Below, piece after piece: positions 34,720 to 44,343 of a stretch of DNA of 64,000 bases (the stretch's first letter is position 1; the number at the start of each line of letters is the position of its first letter). The notes below the pieces were generated by a model that saw only the letters and a list, made by a program, of their open reading frames with translations, was not told where the DNA came from and ran no database searches. Location: NCBI RefSeq assembly GCF_000337555.1, contig NZ_AOIO01000003.1, positions 133,132 to 197,131 on the forward strand. The letters are read 5' to 3'. The DNA is from Natrialba asiatica DSM 12278 (lineage in GTDB: Archaea > Halobacteriota > Halobacteria > Halobacteriales > Natrialbaceae). A program made the position numbers and the translations under genes.

Positions 34720-36258
34720 ATGAGTCGGCGAATCGTCCGCAGCTTTAGCGCCGTTTTCGGCTCGCAACTCGGCGTGTTGATGCTCACCGTTACCATCACG
34801 CCGCTTCTCACACGACTTCTGGGCAGCGGCGGCTACGGCGATTACTCGTTCATGCTCTCGGCGCTCCAGTGGCTCCTCGTCTTCGTGTACGCCGGCGCGT
34901 TCAACGGAATCCGCAAGTACATCGCCGAAGACCGGGACGAGGACGGATGGACGGACCACGTTTTCGCGTTCTATTTCCGAATGGTCGCCGTCCTCGCCGC
35001 GGGGATGGTCGTCCTCGTCCTGCTCCTCTCTCGCTCTCCGTTCGTCTCGCCGCTCGGATCGGAGTTCACCATCTATTTTCTGCTGCTCGCCTGTATTATC
35101 CCGCTACGGGCCGCGCTCCGGATCGCACGAAGCGGACTCATGGGACTCGAACTCGAGTCCTACTCGGAGCCGTTAAAGATCGTCGACCGGCTATTTTTTG
35201 TAATCGTTATCGCGTTCCTCTCGGTCGTCGGGGGAAGCGTTGCAACCGTCCTGCTCGGTCGACTGCTCGGGACTGCCATCGCCGCCGGAGTCGCGCTCGC
35301 ACTCGTCTCGCGGCGGATCGACCTGTCGAAGATCGGACGCCGAACTCCCGAAACAGTTCCGCGCAAACGCCTCGCAACATACAGCGTCTCCACCATGACG
35401 CTAACGTTCCTCTTGCTTTCGCTCTATCACCTCGATATCATCCTGCTTCGCTTTCTGGCGGGGGATTCCGCAACCGGATTCTACCGCGCCGCCCTCGTCG
35501 TCGCCGAGTTCCTGTGGTTCGTGCCGATCGCGGTTCAGCTTACGCTTTTGCACTCGACCTCGAATCTGTGGATCGAGGAGCGATACGATCGGCTCAGCGA
35601 GATCGGAAGCCGCGCGGTTAGATATACGCTGCTTTGTACCGTGTTGCTCGTACTTGGCGTCGCCGGTCTCGCCGAACCGTTCCTTACGCTGTACTTCGGT
35701 CCCGAGTTCGACGCGGCCGTGATGCCGCTGTTGTTGTTGTTGCCGGGAGCGCTCGGATTCGCGGTCGCTCGCCCGGTACTCGCGATCAATCAGGGGCAGG
35801 ATAACCTCCGGCTGCTGGTCGCCGTCACGGCCGCGGCGGCCGCGATGAACGTCGCGTTGAACGTCGCGCTCATCCCCCGATTCGGAACGAGCGGCGCTGC
35901 GGTCGCGACCAGCGTCTCCTACGGCTCGATGTTCGGTCTTCACGTCTGGACAGCTCGACGGCTCGGGTTCGATCCCCTGATCGACATCCGGATCGGCCGC
36001 ACCGTCGCGACGACGCTGCTCGCGGCCGTCCCGATCATCGGCCTGCCGTACGTGCTCCAATCGGAGCTTCTGTCGCTCGCCGTCGTTCCGCCGATCGGCG
36101 CGCTGGCGTTCGTGTCGGCCGCGCTTGCGACCGGTGCCGTTCGCCGCGGCGAAGTGCAGCAACTCGCCTCACTAAGTCCGCTTCCGGCGGAATCGATCAT
36201 CGCCGTCCTCCCCGAGCGTGTGGCGGAGTCGCTTCGATCGACCGACCGGGACGGCTGA
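34720..36258 (+). CDS. Polysaccharide/oligosaccharide flippase (Wzx/AglR-like)
   Basis: The 512-residue protein has about 14 membrane helices and belongs to the MOP/polysaccharide biosynthesis family. The first helix begins SFSAVFGSQLGVLMLTVTIT and GSGGYGDYSFMLSALQW is typical of the family. A long cytoplasmic loop lies near 200-215 (RRIDLSKIGRRTPETVPRKR). Proteins of this type move lipid-linked oligosaccharides across the membrane, so it is the likely exporter of the glycan made by the surrounding glycosyltransferases. It lies 84 nt after the GT4 gene, in the same direction. Confidence 0.9.
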   Translation: MSRRIVRSFSAVFGSQLGVLMLTVTITPLLTRLLGSGGYGDYSFMLSALQWLLVFVYAGAFNGIRKYIAEDRDEDGWTDHVFAFYFRMVAVLAAGMVVLVLLLSRSPFVSPLGSEFTIYFLLLACIIPLRAALRIARSGLMGLELESYSEPLKIVDRLFFVIVIAFLSVVGGSVATVLLGRLLGTAIAAGVALALVSRRIDLSKIGRRTPETVPRKRLATYSVSTMTLTFLLLSLYHLDIILLRFLAGDSATGFYRAALVVAEFLWFVPIAVQLTLLHSTSNLWIEERYDRLSEIGSRAVRYTLLCTVLLVLGVAGLAEPFLTLYFGPEFDAAVMPLLLLLPGALGFAVARPVLAINQGQDNLRLLVAVTAAAAAMNVALNVALIPRFGTSGAAVATSVSYGSMFGLHVWTARRLGFDPLIDIRIGRTVATTLLAAVPIIGLPYVLQSELLSLAVVPPIGALAFVSAALATGAVRRGEVQQLASLSPLPAESIIAVLPERVAESLRSTDRDG

Positions 36259-36712
36259 ACCGGTCGGGTTGTGATCCCGGGTCCCGATACCGACAGTCGC
36301 TACGCCGGGCGACTCGCGATAGCCGTACGTCGAAACTACAGCTCGACTGTGTGTCTATAGTGCCTGTGAAAGCCTCCCGTGTGTCCGTAGCTTCTGTGGA
36401 CCGCAAATCCACGAACCACGGATACGAGATGTGCTGCGACGAACGCGAACCGTAGGCGAGACCCGCCGTTCCCGACGACCTCCACGACCGGCTGGACGAA
36501 TTCGACCGGCGACTGGCCGAAGAGCGCGGCGGCGGATCGGCGGCGCTCGAGCGCGATGCTGAACTGTCGGAAACCGTCACGGAGAATCTCGCCGAACTCG
36601 GCTATCTGGAGTGAGCCGTTTCATCGCGTGATATTTGCTGCACGGGTCGCAGTAGGCTGTGATTGTGGGGATACGTTTTTACCGGAGACGATAGTCACCG
36701 GACATAGTATCG
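36259..36712. other. Intergenic region with a sulfatase-like relic
   Basis: This 454-nt gap has no intact gene. It contains the fragment at 36381-36614 described separately. No promoter was picked out. Confidence 0.5.
36381..36614 (+). pseudogene. Likely 3' remnant of a sulfatase gene
   Basis: In the frame that ends at the TGA at 36612-36614 the DNA reads VDRKSTNHGYEMCCDEREP, a TAG stop, then RPAVPDDLHDRLDEFDRRLA and ending in SETVTENLAELGYLE. The last part strongly resembles the ends of haloarchaeal arylsulfatase-type proteins (a helix followed by LxxLGYLE and stop), and the first part looks like their VRT-type segment with a Tyr/Asp/Glu-rich tail. The in-frame stop and missing upstream part show it is decayed. 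Assignment rests on pattern only. Confidence 0.45.
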
Positions 36713-38554
36713 ATGGGCGATCGATGGTGGCTCGGTCCCGGTCTCGGCGTTCTCGGCGCGCTCGCGTTCATCGTCGGGGTAGTGGCGACACCGCCTGCGG
36801 CGGGGTACGAGGTGTCGGTCTACGACGCCTATCCCCTGTGGGCGTGGGCCGGATTTGCGCTGGCGCTGGTCGCCGGGCTCGGATCGCTGTTCCGGTCGGT
36901 CATCACCGGTGAACGCGGCTGGCAGCACGGACTCGCGATCGTCGCGAGCGCGTACGGCGTCTTCTTCGCGCTCCCGCTGTTTCGCGGGTACTACATCTAC
37001 GGAACGCCGATGTCCGACGCGCTGTATCACTTCGGAATCGTTCGGGACGTTCTCGAGAACGGGTTGCTTCCCGAAACGGGATACCCGGCGACACACCTCC
37101 TGTATACGGCCCTCGTAACCGTGACCGGTCTGCCGATGCGCGAACTCCAGCCGATCATTGCATTGGGGTTCTTCGCGTTGTTCGCCGGCGCGTGCTACCT
37201 CGCCGGGCGCGCGTTTTTCGGCCCTCGCGGTGGCCTCGCAACACTGGGGGCGGCGCTTCCGCTCGTGTTCGTCTTGAACCACCTCATGACCCTGCCGTGG
37301 TTGTTCGCCCTGCCGTTTCTTCCGCTCCTCCTGGCGCTTACGCATCGGTGGGCGCGGCGGCGGCGCTCCGGTCACGAGGGTATTTTCGGCTCGATACTGA
37401 TCTGTGGAACCGTGCTCGTGTTCTACCATCCGGTGACGGCCCTCGTGACCGCGCTTTCGCTCGCTCTCTACGCGCTGATCGTCGCCCCCTCGCTTCGGCG
37501 AGTGCTGCAGCGGCGTCGGAATCGGACCGGGAGACGAGACCGCGATCACGGCACCTACGCCGTCACGTACCGTCTTCCGTTCGTCATCTTGATCCCCGGC
37601 GTGTTTTGGTACCTTTCGATCGGTCACATAACCCGCTTCCTCGCTCGAGCGGTCACTCGTGATGTCGACGGGGGGGCTGTAGGATACGCGGGTGACGCAC
37701 AGCAGACCAGCTATTCGATTCAAGAACTGGTCTGGGAATTTCTCGTTCTCGAGTGGGGGACCGTCGTCCTGTACGCCGGCGTCAGTGCGATTATCGCCGC
37801 CGTGATCGCAATCCGCCGTCTCCGTCATCGCGGAAGCCCTCTCGAACTGCTCTTTGCCGCCCAGTTCAGTGCCGGCGTCGGCGTTGCACTGCTCCTGATC
37901 GTCTCGCAGGTCCTCTCGCGCAACATCGTCCGGCTCAACAATTACACCCTCGTCGGAGCGATCTTCCTGCTCGGACTCGCGATCGCCGGACTCGCCTCGC
38001 AGCGACCGAATACGGAAGGATGGAAACGTATCGGCGTGACTCTAGCACTCGGAGGGCTCTGCCTGACCGTTCTCGGAACCGCTCTGTTAGCCGGCGCAGT
38101 CACCTACGAGGACAACAGTCACGTCACGCACGCGACGATGGCGGGCGCGGAGTGGCAACACGATCACCACCAGACGGCACCGGAGACGCGAGCGTTCCGA
38201 ATGTCCGAAAACATCCAGCGGTACTTCGACGGTGTTTCTCGATCGACGCCCGAAGACCGACAGTTCCACCGATCGGTAGACGCCTACCAACTTCCGAACC
38301 GGTTGGGCTACGACGACGCCGACTCGATGGCGGCCGTCTACGAGAACGAAACGTACCTCGTCACCAAAACGGCGGATCTCGAGTGGGCAGCCTCCCAGCC
38401 TCCCGACAGACGAGACGAGATTCGGTCCTACTCGGCGTCGGATCTCGAGCAGTTGACGGACGACCCGGCGGTCAGTCGACTATACGACAACGGACGGTTC
38501 ACCGTCTGGCTCGTCGAGCCGAACTCGTCGGGAACGGGGTCGGTGTCGGACTGA
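36713..38554 (+). CDS. Polytopic membrane protein, GT-C-like
   Basis: A 613-residue protein with about 12 membrane helices in the first 450 residues and a soluble C-terminal domain of about 150 residues, which contains HDHHQTAPETRAF and GYDDADSMAAVYENETYLV. A loop with an acidic motif after the third helix (YIYGTPMSDALYHFGIVRD) is like the first extracellular loop of GT-C glycosyltransferases. In a glycan locus it may transfer sugars from dolichol-linked donors on the outer face. I cannot assign a named family; a DUF-type membrane protein without activity is possible. Confidence 0.8.
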   Translation: MGDRWWLGPGLGVLGALAFIVGVVATPPAAGYEVSVYDAYPLWAWAGFALALVAGLGSLFRSVITGERGWQHGLAIVASAYGVFFALPLFRGYYIYGTPMSDALYHFGIVRDVLENGLLPETGYPATHLLYTALVTVTGLPMRELQPIIALGFFALFAGACYLAGRAFFGPRGGLATLGAALPLVFVLNHLMTLPWLFALPFLPLLLALTHRWARRRRSGHEGIFGSILICGTVLVFYHPVTALVTALSLALYALIVAPSLRRVLQRRRNRTGRRDRDHGTYAVTYRLPFVILIPGVFWYLSIGHITRFLARAVTRDVDGGAVGYAGDAQQTSYSIQELVWEFLVLEWGTVVLYAGVSAIIAAVIAIRRLRHRGSPLELLFAAQFSAGVGVALLLIVSQVLSRNIVRLNNYTLVGAIFLLGLAIAGLASQRPNTEGWKRIGVTLALGGLCLTVLGTALLAGAVTYEDNSHVTHATMAGAEWQHDHHQTAPETRAFRMSENIQRYFDGVSRSTPEDRQFHRSVDAYQLPNRLGYDDADSMAAVYENETYLVTKTADLEWAASQPPDRRDEIRSYSASDLEQLTDDPAVSRLYDNGRFTVWLVEPNSSGTGSVSD

Positions 38555-38683
38555 CACTGGGTTCTAGATACTGGAGGGGGTACTGGAGACGGATACCGGT
38601 ACAACTGTCGAAGACGGATACCAGATACAGCTATCGGATACAGCCACCGAATACCGCGCCGATCGCCGACGTGAACCGCTACG
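38555..38683. repeat. Short imperfect direct repeats between convergent genes
   Basis: Two copies of TACTGGAG (38569-38576, 38581-38588) and two of AGACGGATACC (38587-38597, 38612-38622) are followed by looser GATACAG/ATACC units up to about 38660. They lie between the convergent genes at 36713-38554 and 38684-39793. Confidence 0.4.
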
Positions 38684-39793
38684 CTACCCGTCCTCATCCG
38701 CTTCCGTTCCCCCTCCGCCACCTTCCTCGGGTTCCTCCGGAGTCGACACCTCGATCCACCGATGAGTCGAATACTCGGCGTTCTCGAGCGATGGCGACTC
38801 TGGCACGTCTCCATCGAGATAGACGAGCCAGGCGAGACGAACGGTCTCCCCGGACACGGTCGGCTGTACGTCGTGAGTGTGGTTCCACGTCCGACCGTGT
38901 TCGAGTTCCGTTTCGAACCGATTCAGTTCACGCTGTTCGACGACCGAGTCGTTCTCGACGGCCTGTTCGACGACGACCACGGTGTAGCCGACGGTCCGTC
39001 GTTCCCGGTTCTCGACGGTAAATACGAGTTCGCGATTCTCTCCACCATCGAACGACGTCGGGTAGTTACCGGCGACGAGTTCGCCGTCGTTCGTCTCCGT
39101 GAGGATGGAGACTTCCGAGAACTGCTCGCCAGTTTGAGGACCCACGACGGCGTATCCGATGCTGCTTACGGCCAAGAGGAGGACGATCGCGACGGAGATG
39201 TGGATCGCCGCGGCGGGCCGCGATTCCACGGCGGACGCCGGGTCGCGAACGGCGTTGATCCACCGGTCGACGGGGGGCTGAAAACGCTCGGCAGGGGGGA
39301 GTGCATGCCGTCGCTTCGCCCCGATAAGCGTTGCGACGAGCGTAATCGCACTGAGCGCACCGACGAGCGGTCGGGCGGCTACCGTTCCCAAACCGAAGTA
39401 CAAGACCAGGCCGACCAGCGGCACGACCGACACGCTCAGCGCGAGCGAGAGGACGCAACGTTCACCGCCGGTAAGCGAGGTTTCCAGTGGCCGCGAGAAG
39501 AGCGAGTCGTCCGGATGCGGTTCCTCACCGTTATCCCTGGACCCGAATCCGAACCTGGATCCGGATCGCCGAGCGTCGCATCCGCGAGGAAACAACGCCG
39601 ACACCAGCGCGTACCCGGGTACGAACAGCACGAACGCAAGCCCCAGCGGAACTCTGACCGGCGTCTCCTCGAGTATCGGGAGAAACACCGCAAGGGTGGT
39701 CGCAACGACGATCATACAGGTTCCGACCAGATCCGCCGGTAGTTCGCGGATCGGGCGCGGAAGGATTCGCCACAACGTACCGACTCCGCTCAT
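38684..39793 (-). CDS. DUF1616 domain membrane protein
   Basis: This 369-residue protein has four membrane helices near its start (about 17-35, 38-60, 100-120 and 125-145), another helix near 200, and a long extracellular beta-rich domain (for example REVF-type strands around GENRELVFTVENRERRTVGY). It fits the DUF1616 family, found in archaeal surface-glycan and cell-envelope loci. ATG 39793 is chosen because the longer frame adds a non-hydrophobic segment with no domain. The C-terminus ends in a Glu/Gly-rich tail. Function is unknown; it may help to anchor or process surface polymers. Confidence 0.83.
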   Translation of the reverse strand: MSGVGTLWRILPRPIRELPADLVGTCMIVVATTLAVFLPILEETPVRVPLGLAFVLFVPGYALVSALFPRGCDARRSGSRFGFGSRDNGEEPHPDDSLFSRPLETSLTGGERCVLSLALSVSVVPLVGLVLYFGLGTVAARPLVGALSAITLVATLIGAKRRHALPPAERFQPPVDRWINAVRDPASAVESRPAAAIHISVAIVLLLAVSSIGYAVVGPQTGEQFSEVSILTETNDGELVAGNYPTSFDGGENRELVFTVENRERRTVGYTVVVVEQAVENDSVVEQRELNRFETELEHGRTWNHTHDVQPTVSGETVRLAWLVYLDGDVPESPSLENAEYSTHRWIEVSTPEEPEEGGGGGTEADEDG

Positions 39794-39885
39794 TCGTATC
39801 GAGCAACAACCAGCAATGGAGAAAGTTAGCCGGTGCGAACCACTACCGAGCCCCGGTACGAACGATCGTAAGAACCGGATACCGA

Positions 39886-42039
39886 CTACGCGTCCCCGCC
39901 CGTCCGTGTGGATTCGGTAGACGGCGACGATCCCATCTCGCACAATCGTGTCGCCGACTCGAGGACGACCTCCGCCTCCTCGCGAGACACGTCCGCCACG
40001 CCGAACGTCGTCTGTTCGTAGCGTTCGATCACGGTGCGAAGGAGCGCCGAATCGTCCTCGCCATCGACGGACGCCGCGTCTCGCCCGCGTTGCCAGTTCC
40101 GGTAAAACTCCCAGTGGGTCAGCGCTGAACTCGCGGTCTCGCGGCCGGAAAGGGCGTGCCGAACGGCTGCATAACCCATCTCAACGGCCTGTTCGGGCCG
40201 TCCGTCCGCGAGACACTCGCGACCGTGTTCGAGCAGCGAACGGGCAATCTCCACCCGCGAGCGATCGGCGACCGAGGGTGCGGCTCCGTCGTCCGACGTC
40301 GAGCGCTCTCGTGCCGCGGTATCCGCCGGGCCCGCAGGACGGAATCGCCGCCACCAGACGACGGCACAGAGCGTAGCGAGCACCCCGATACCGATGCCGA
40401 TCCGCGCCCACATCGGCAGTCGTCCCCACAGTCTCGCGACGGCCGTCGAGCCCGTCGTCGTTCTCGCGGTCGCGGACGCGACGTTCGATTCCGAGCCGTC
40501 GTATGTCGCAACGACCTCGACGTCCTCGCTTCCCGTCGGGAGCGTCGCCGTGAGCCCGAACGCTCCGTTCTCGTCCGTCGATACGGTCTCGACCGTCGTC
40601 CCGTCCACGTCGACTCGCACCGCCTCACCGGCAACGCCCTCGCCACCTCCCGTCTCCAGCGTTCCGTTGACGTCGACCATCCGTCCGTCGGCAGCCGTTC
40701 GCGTCGCCGTCACCGAAAGCTCACTGTCGGTTTCGCGAACGGTTACTTGATTCGTTACCGGTGTGGCGGCGAGGGCGCGATCCTCGTGTTCGAGGCGAAC
40801 GCCGAACTCGCGCTCGCCGGCGGGAACTCCCGCCGGAACGGTAACATCGACATCGAACGATCCGTTCGTCGTTTCGGTGGTTTCGATCCGCTCGCCACCG
40901 AACGTTACCGCGAGCGACGCGTTGTCTACGGGAACGTCGTCGACGACGAGCGTTCCGGAGACGGCCGCGGTGTCGTTATAGGTGACCGCAGCCGGCGTTT
41001 CGAGATCCGTAACGCTCGGGTCCGTCTGACTGATCGAAACCGGAACGCTCGTCGTGCTGCCGAGGTAGATCGATTCGTTGGCGGGCGCGTATTCGATTTC
41101 GAGTTCCTCGGTCGTCAGCGGTTCCTCGACCGGTCGGTATTCGAACTCGAACGCGCCATCGGCGTCCGTTTCGGTCCGCACGGAGCCGTTTCCGATCTCG
41201 AGTTCGATCGGTCGGTTTCCGACGGGCTCTCCCTCGGCCGTTCGCAACCGCCCCGTACCGGTGAGCGGTTCGAGGAACGAGATTTCCTCGCGGTCGGCGT
41301 CGACCGAGAGTCCGGTTGCGACGAACTGCTCTCCCCGAATCGTCTCCTGGGACGATCGAATGTCCTCGGTAACCGTCTCTATCGAGCGCTCTGACTCCGA
41401 GAGGTTCGCGTCGGTCGACTCCTCGAGTTCGTCGTACTGATCACGCAACTGCGTCCCCGTCTCGGTCGCAGTAGTCGCGACGCTGTCGAGTTCACGTGCG
41501 AGTTCGCGAGCGCGAGCCTCGTCACCGGCGTCTCGTGCTCGCTCGTACTCGTCTCTGAGTTCCTGATACCGTTGTGCCGCATCGGTTATCTGACTCTGGT
41601 CTTCGCGTATGGCCTCGAACAGTTCGGCGTGATCCTCGCCTTCCGTTTGGCCGGCAACGTCGAGGTACTGATCGAGGTACGCATCGTATTCGTCCCCGAC
41701 GTACCGACCGGCACGGTCGTAGTTTCCGTCCTCGAGTTGGACGGCGCTCTCGTCGATGTTTTCGACCATTCGGTCCATCAGCCACGTTTCGAGTTGCGCC
41801 GGATTTCCGGACTCCCTGTACTCGTTGGGATTTTCATGGCGGACCGTGTCGTTATCCGCACTGTCGGCTTCGTTCTGTGCAAACTGTGCCTGCGGGGTGG
41901 ATCCCATCAAGCCCGTCTGTGTGTCTGCGTGAGCGGCGATCGTTGCTCCAGCAAGGCCGGTAGAACCGATTGTGAACGCGATCACGAGAAAGCCACAGAG
42001 GAGAGTGCGTGTATCGAGACGACTCACGCCCGTGCCCAC
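39886..42039 (-). CDS. Large secreted/membrane protein with Ig-like domains and a DUF4129 tail
   Basis: A 717-residue protein with a signal helix (about 10-32, LLCGFLVIAFTIGSTGLAGA), then a long acidic coiled-coil-rich region to about residue 230, carboxypeptidase-regulatory-like and Ig-like beta domains (GTGRLRTAEGEPVGNRPIEL; NGTLETGGGEGVAGEAVRVD), a transmembrane helix near 560-580 (MWARIGIGIGVLATLCAVVW) and a C-terminal DUF4129 domain (QAVEMGYAAVRHALSG; LTHWEFYRNWQRG). DUF4129 proteins are often linked to MoxR/DUF58 systems, and such a system lies 18 kb upstream. It may be the envelope-spanning part of that system. Confidence 0.85.
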   Translation of the reverse strand: MGTGVSRLDTRTLLCGFLVIAFTIGSTGLAGATIAAHADTQTGLMGSTPQAQFAQNEADSADNDTVRHENPNEYRESGNPAQLETWLMDRMVENIDESAVQLEDGNYDRAGRYVGDEYDAYLDQYLDVAGQTEGEDHAELFEAIREDQSQITDAAQRYQELRDEYERARDAGDEARARELARELDSVATTATETGTQLRDQYDELEESTDANLSESERSIETVTEDIRSSQETIRGEQFVATGLSVDADREEISFLEPLTGTGRLRTAEGEPVGNRPIELEIGNGSVRTETDADGAFEFEYRPVEEPLTTEELEIEYAPANESIYLGSTTSVPVSISQTDPSVTDLETPAAVTYNDTAAVSGTLVVDDVPVDNASLAVTFGGERIETTETTNGSFDVDVTVPAGVPAGEREFGVRLEHEDRALAATPVTNQVTVRETDSELSVTATRTAADGRMVDVNGTLETGGGEGVAGEAVRVDVDGTTVETVSTDENGAFGLTATLPTGSEDVEVVATYDGSESNVASATARTTTGSTAVARLWGRLPMWARIGIGIGVLATLCAVVWWRRFRPAGPADTAARERSTSDDGAAPSVADRSRVEIARSLLEHGRECLADGRPEQAVEMGYAAVRHALSGRETASSALTHWEFYRNWQRGRDAASVDGEDDSALLRTVIERYEQTTFGVADVSREEAEVVLESATRLCEMGSSPSTESTRTGGDA

Positions 42040-42217
42040 TACGCTGATACCTAAAAGCTATTGTTTTCGTTTTCGATAGTGATTATCAGTGGGACGACGA
42101 AACAATCTCGTACAACGACAGGTGTGGATACTATGGTCTGAATACCGGCGGAGGATCGAGTCGGAAGTAAGCCATGCGCGTTATTTTCATGTTGTGGAAC
42201 AGTAGATAAAATATGAC

Positions 42218-42988
42218 TCAGACTGCTTCAACGCGTTCGAAGAGATACGTTCCGATGGCGACCATCAGCACCGACGAAACGACGAGTGCACCGAAATCGA
42301 GGAAAAGCGGATACGCTGCGGAGCCGACTAACACCGCTCGCAATCCGTCAACACCGTACGTCAGCGGATTCATGAACGCGAGTATCTGAACCGGGTCCGG
42401 AAGGCTCTCGACCGGGTAGAGCGCGCCCGAAAGGAAGAAGAGTGGAAAGATGACGAACTGGATGATCAGTCCGAATCCCTCACTATCGCTAAACTGCGAG
42501 GCGAGTGCTACCCCAAATCCGACGAACGTAACCGCGATGAGCACGAGAAAAACCGCCGCGAGCGGTAACAAGAGTAGACTGTCGAATCGAAATCCGAGCG
42601 GAACTGACAGGACGAGAATAAGCAACGCCTGCACGAGAGCCGTCGTGGATCCACCGGCGATCCGTCCGAGAACGATGGACGTGCGACTCACAGGGGCGAC
42701 CAGAATCTCCTTCAGGAAGCCGACGTCCTGATCGGAGAGGATCGAAAGCCCGGCAAACGACGAGCCAAACAGCATCGTAAACCCCACCATTCCGGGGACG
42801 AGATACTGGAGATAGTCGACATCCGCCGGCAACCCGGGAATAGCGGCATCGCTAAAGCCAAATCCCAAGAATACGAGGAACAAAAGCGGCATCGAGATGG
42901 ACCCGATGATTCGAGAGGGCGTCCGTACGAACCGCGTGACATCGCGCCGCCAGAGCGCATAAATGCTTCGCGGGTCGATGAAGTTCAT
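42218..42988 (-). CDS. ABC-2 type transporter permease
   Basis: The 256-residue protein has six membrane helices and belongs to the ABC-2 permease family (relatives include drug and O-antigen exporters). It contains the family marks FVRTPSRIIGSISMPLLFLV and PLTYGVDGLRAVLVG, the latter close to the C-terminal conserved box. ATGA overlap of 4 nt with the ATPase gene shows coupling. The substrate is unknown; export of a lipid or small molecule is likely. Confidence 0.92.
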   Translation of the reverse strand: MNFIDPRSIYALWRRDVTRFVRTPSRIIGSISMPLLFLVFLGFGFSDAAIPGLPADVDYLQYLVPGMVGFTMLFGSSFAGLSILSDQDVGFLKEILVAPVSRTSIVLGRIAGGSTTALVQALLILVLSVPLGFRFDSLLLLPLAAVFLVLIAVTFVGFGVALASQFSDSEGFGLIIQFVIFPLFFLSGALYPVESLPDPVQILAFMNPLTYGVDGLRAVLVGSAAYPLFLDFGALVVSSVLMVAIGTYLFERVEAV

Positions 42989-44028
42989 TCGTCATCCTCC
43001 ACGGATGTCGTCGATGCGCGTTGATCGGCCGTCTTCGACGATCGAGTACCCTCAAGAGCGCTATCGTTCGCATCGCTGGGCGTGTTCGACTCGCGTTCCG
43101 CAATCGTTGCGCCGGTCAGCGAAAGAAAGACGGTTTCGAGATTCGGTTTGTGAATATCGACGGACGCGATTGCAACGCCAGTCTCATCGGCTAGTCGAAC
43201 GAGATCGGCGATACGAGTCTCTCCGTGCTCTACCGTGATCCGTACCTGGGCTGGACTGGTGGCGTACTCCATGACCCACGGACAGGCATCCAATCGACTG
43301 CAGAACGATGACAGTGGCCCGTCGACCTCCAAGATCACGACATCACCACCGAGCGAGTCCTTGAGGGCGGAGGGCGTATCGATGGCCGCGATTTCACCGT
43401 CATCGACGACGGCGACGCGGTCACAGAGCTGTTCCGCTTCCTCGATATAGTGGGTCGTCAGAACGATGGAAACCCCGGCCTCGTCGTTCATTCGCTGGAT
43501 GTACTCCCACGTGTCTCTCCGCGTCCGTGCGTCAAGCCCGACCGTCGGCTCGTCGAGGAAGAGTACCGACGGTTCGTGCAACAGTCCACGGCCGATTTCG
43601 AGGCGGCGTTTCATCCCACCGGAGTAAGACCCGACGGGATCGTCGCGTTCCGCCTCCAGGCCGACGAGTTCGAACACCTCGTCGATGCGCTCTTCGCGGT
43701 CGGCTTTATGCTGTCCGTACAGTTGCGCGTGGAACGTCAGGTTCTCCTCACCGGTCAACTCCTCGTCCAGCGCCGGTTCCTGAAAGACGATCCCGAGGCT
43801 GTTGCGAACGGCCGCGGTTTCTTCGATGATATCGTGGCCGTTGACGGTTGCGGTCCCCGATGACGGACGAAGGAGGGTGACGAGCATGTTGATGAGCGTC
43901 GACTTCCCTGCGCCGTTTGGACCGAGCAACCCGAACAGTTCACCGTCATCGACGCGAAAGGAGAGGTCGTCGACTGCAGTCGTCTCCCCGAACGTCTTGG
44001 ACAAGCGCTCAACCTGTATCGCAACCAT
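42985..44028 (-). CDS. ABC-2 transporter ATPase (DrrA/CcmA-like)
   Basis: A 347-residue ATPase: Walker A GPNGAGKST at 36-44, SYSGGMKRRLEIGRGLL as the signature near 138, and VLFLDEPTVGLD as Walker B with the adjoining D-loop. The C-terminal 120 residues form a DUF4162-type extension with an acidic Ser-rich tail. It pairs with the permease gene whose start it overlaps. Together they make a two-component exporter of the daunorubicin-resistance type, but the substrate is not visible. Confidence 0.93.
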   Translation of the reverse strand: MVAIQVERLSKTFGETTAVDDLSFRVDDGELFGLLGPNGAGKSTLINMLVTLLRPSSGTATVNGHDIIEETAAVRNSLGIVFQEPALDEELTGEENLTFHAQLYGQHKADREERIDEVFELVGLEAERDDPVGSYSGGMKRRLEIGRGLLHEPSVLFLDEPTVGLDARTRRDTWEYIQRMNDEAGVSIVLTTHYIEEAEQLCDRVAVVDDGEIAAIDTPSALKDSLGGDVVILEVDGPLSSFCSRLDACPWVMEYATSPAQVRITVEHGETRIADLVRLADETGVAIASVDIHKPNLETVFLSLTGATIAERESNTPSDANDSALEGTRSSKTADQRASTTSVEDDE

Positions 44029-44343
44029 GATAGTATGTTGGTACTCCTAATTAGCTGTTCAATACATAAGTAGTCATTGGAGAGTTTATAGGAAAGTTGG
44101 CGACGTGGTGTGCAAAGAGAGATGAGAGACGCTACAGGGGTGCAAGCCAAGTGCCTCGAGGGTAAACTCCGTGGCATTCGCCTTATTTTCCCGTGAATAA
44201 TGGTGGAAAGGGCATCCTCCCAGTACACGGCGACAGGGGCGGATAGCGCGAAACCGAGTTCCGACGCGTTCGTCCGGAGTGAAAAGTGAAAGACTCGTTA
44301 GTGATTCGATCGTTTACCACGATTCAAACACATCACAGCGGGA
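44029..44343. other. Intergenic region
   Basis: About 315 nt between the ABC exporter and the dihydropteroate synthase genes, AT-rich at the left end (TATA-like motifs). No gene is recognised. Confidence 0.5.
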
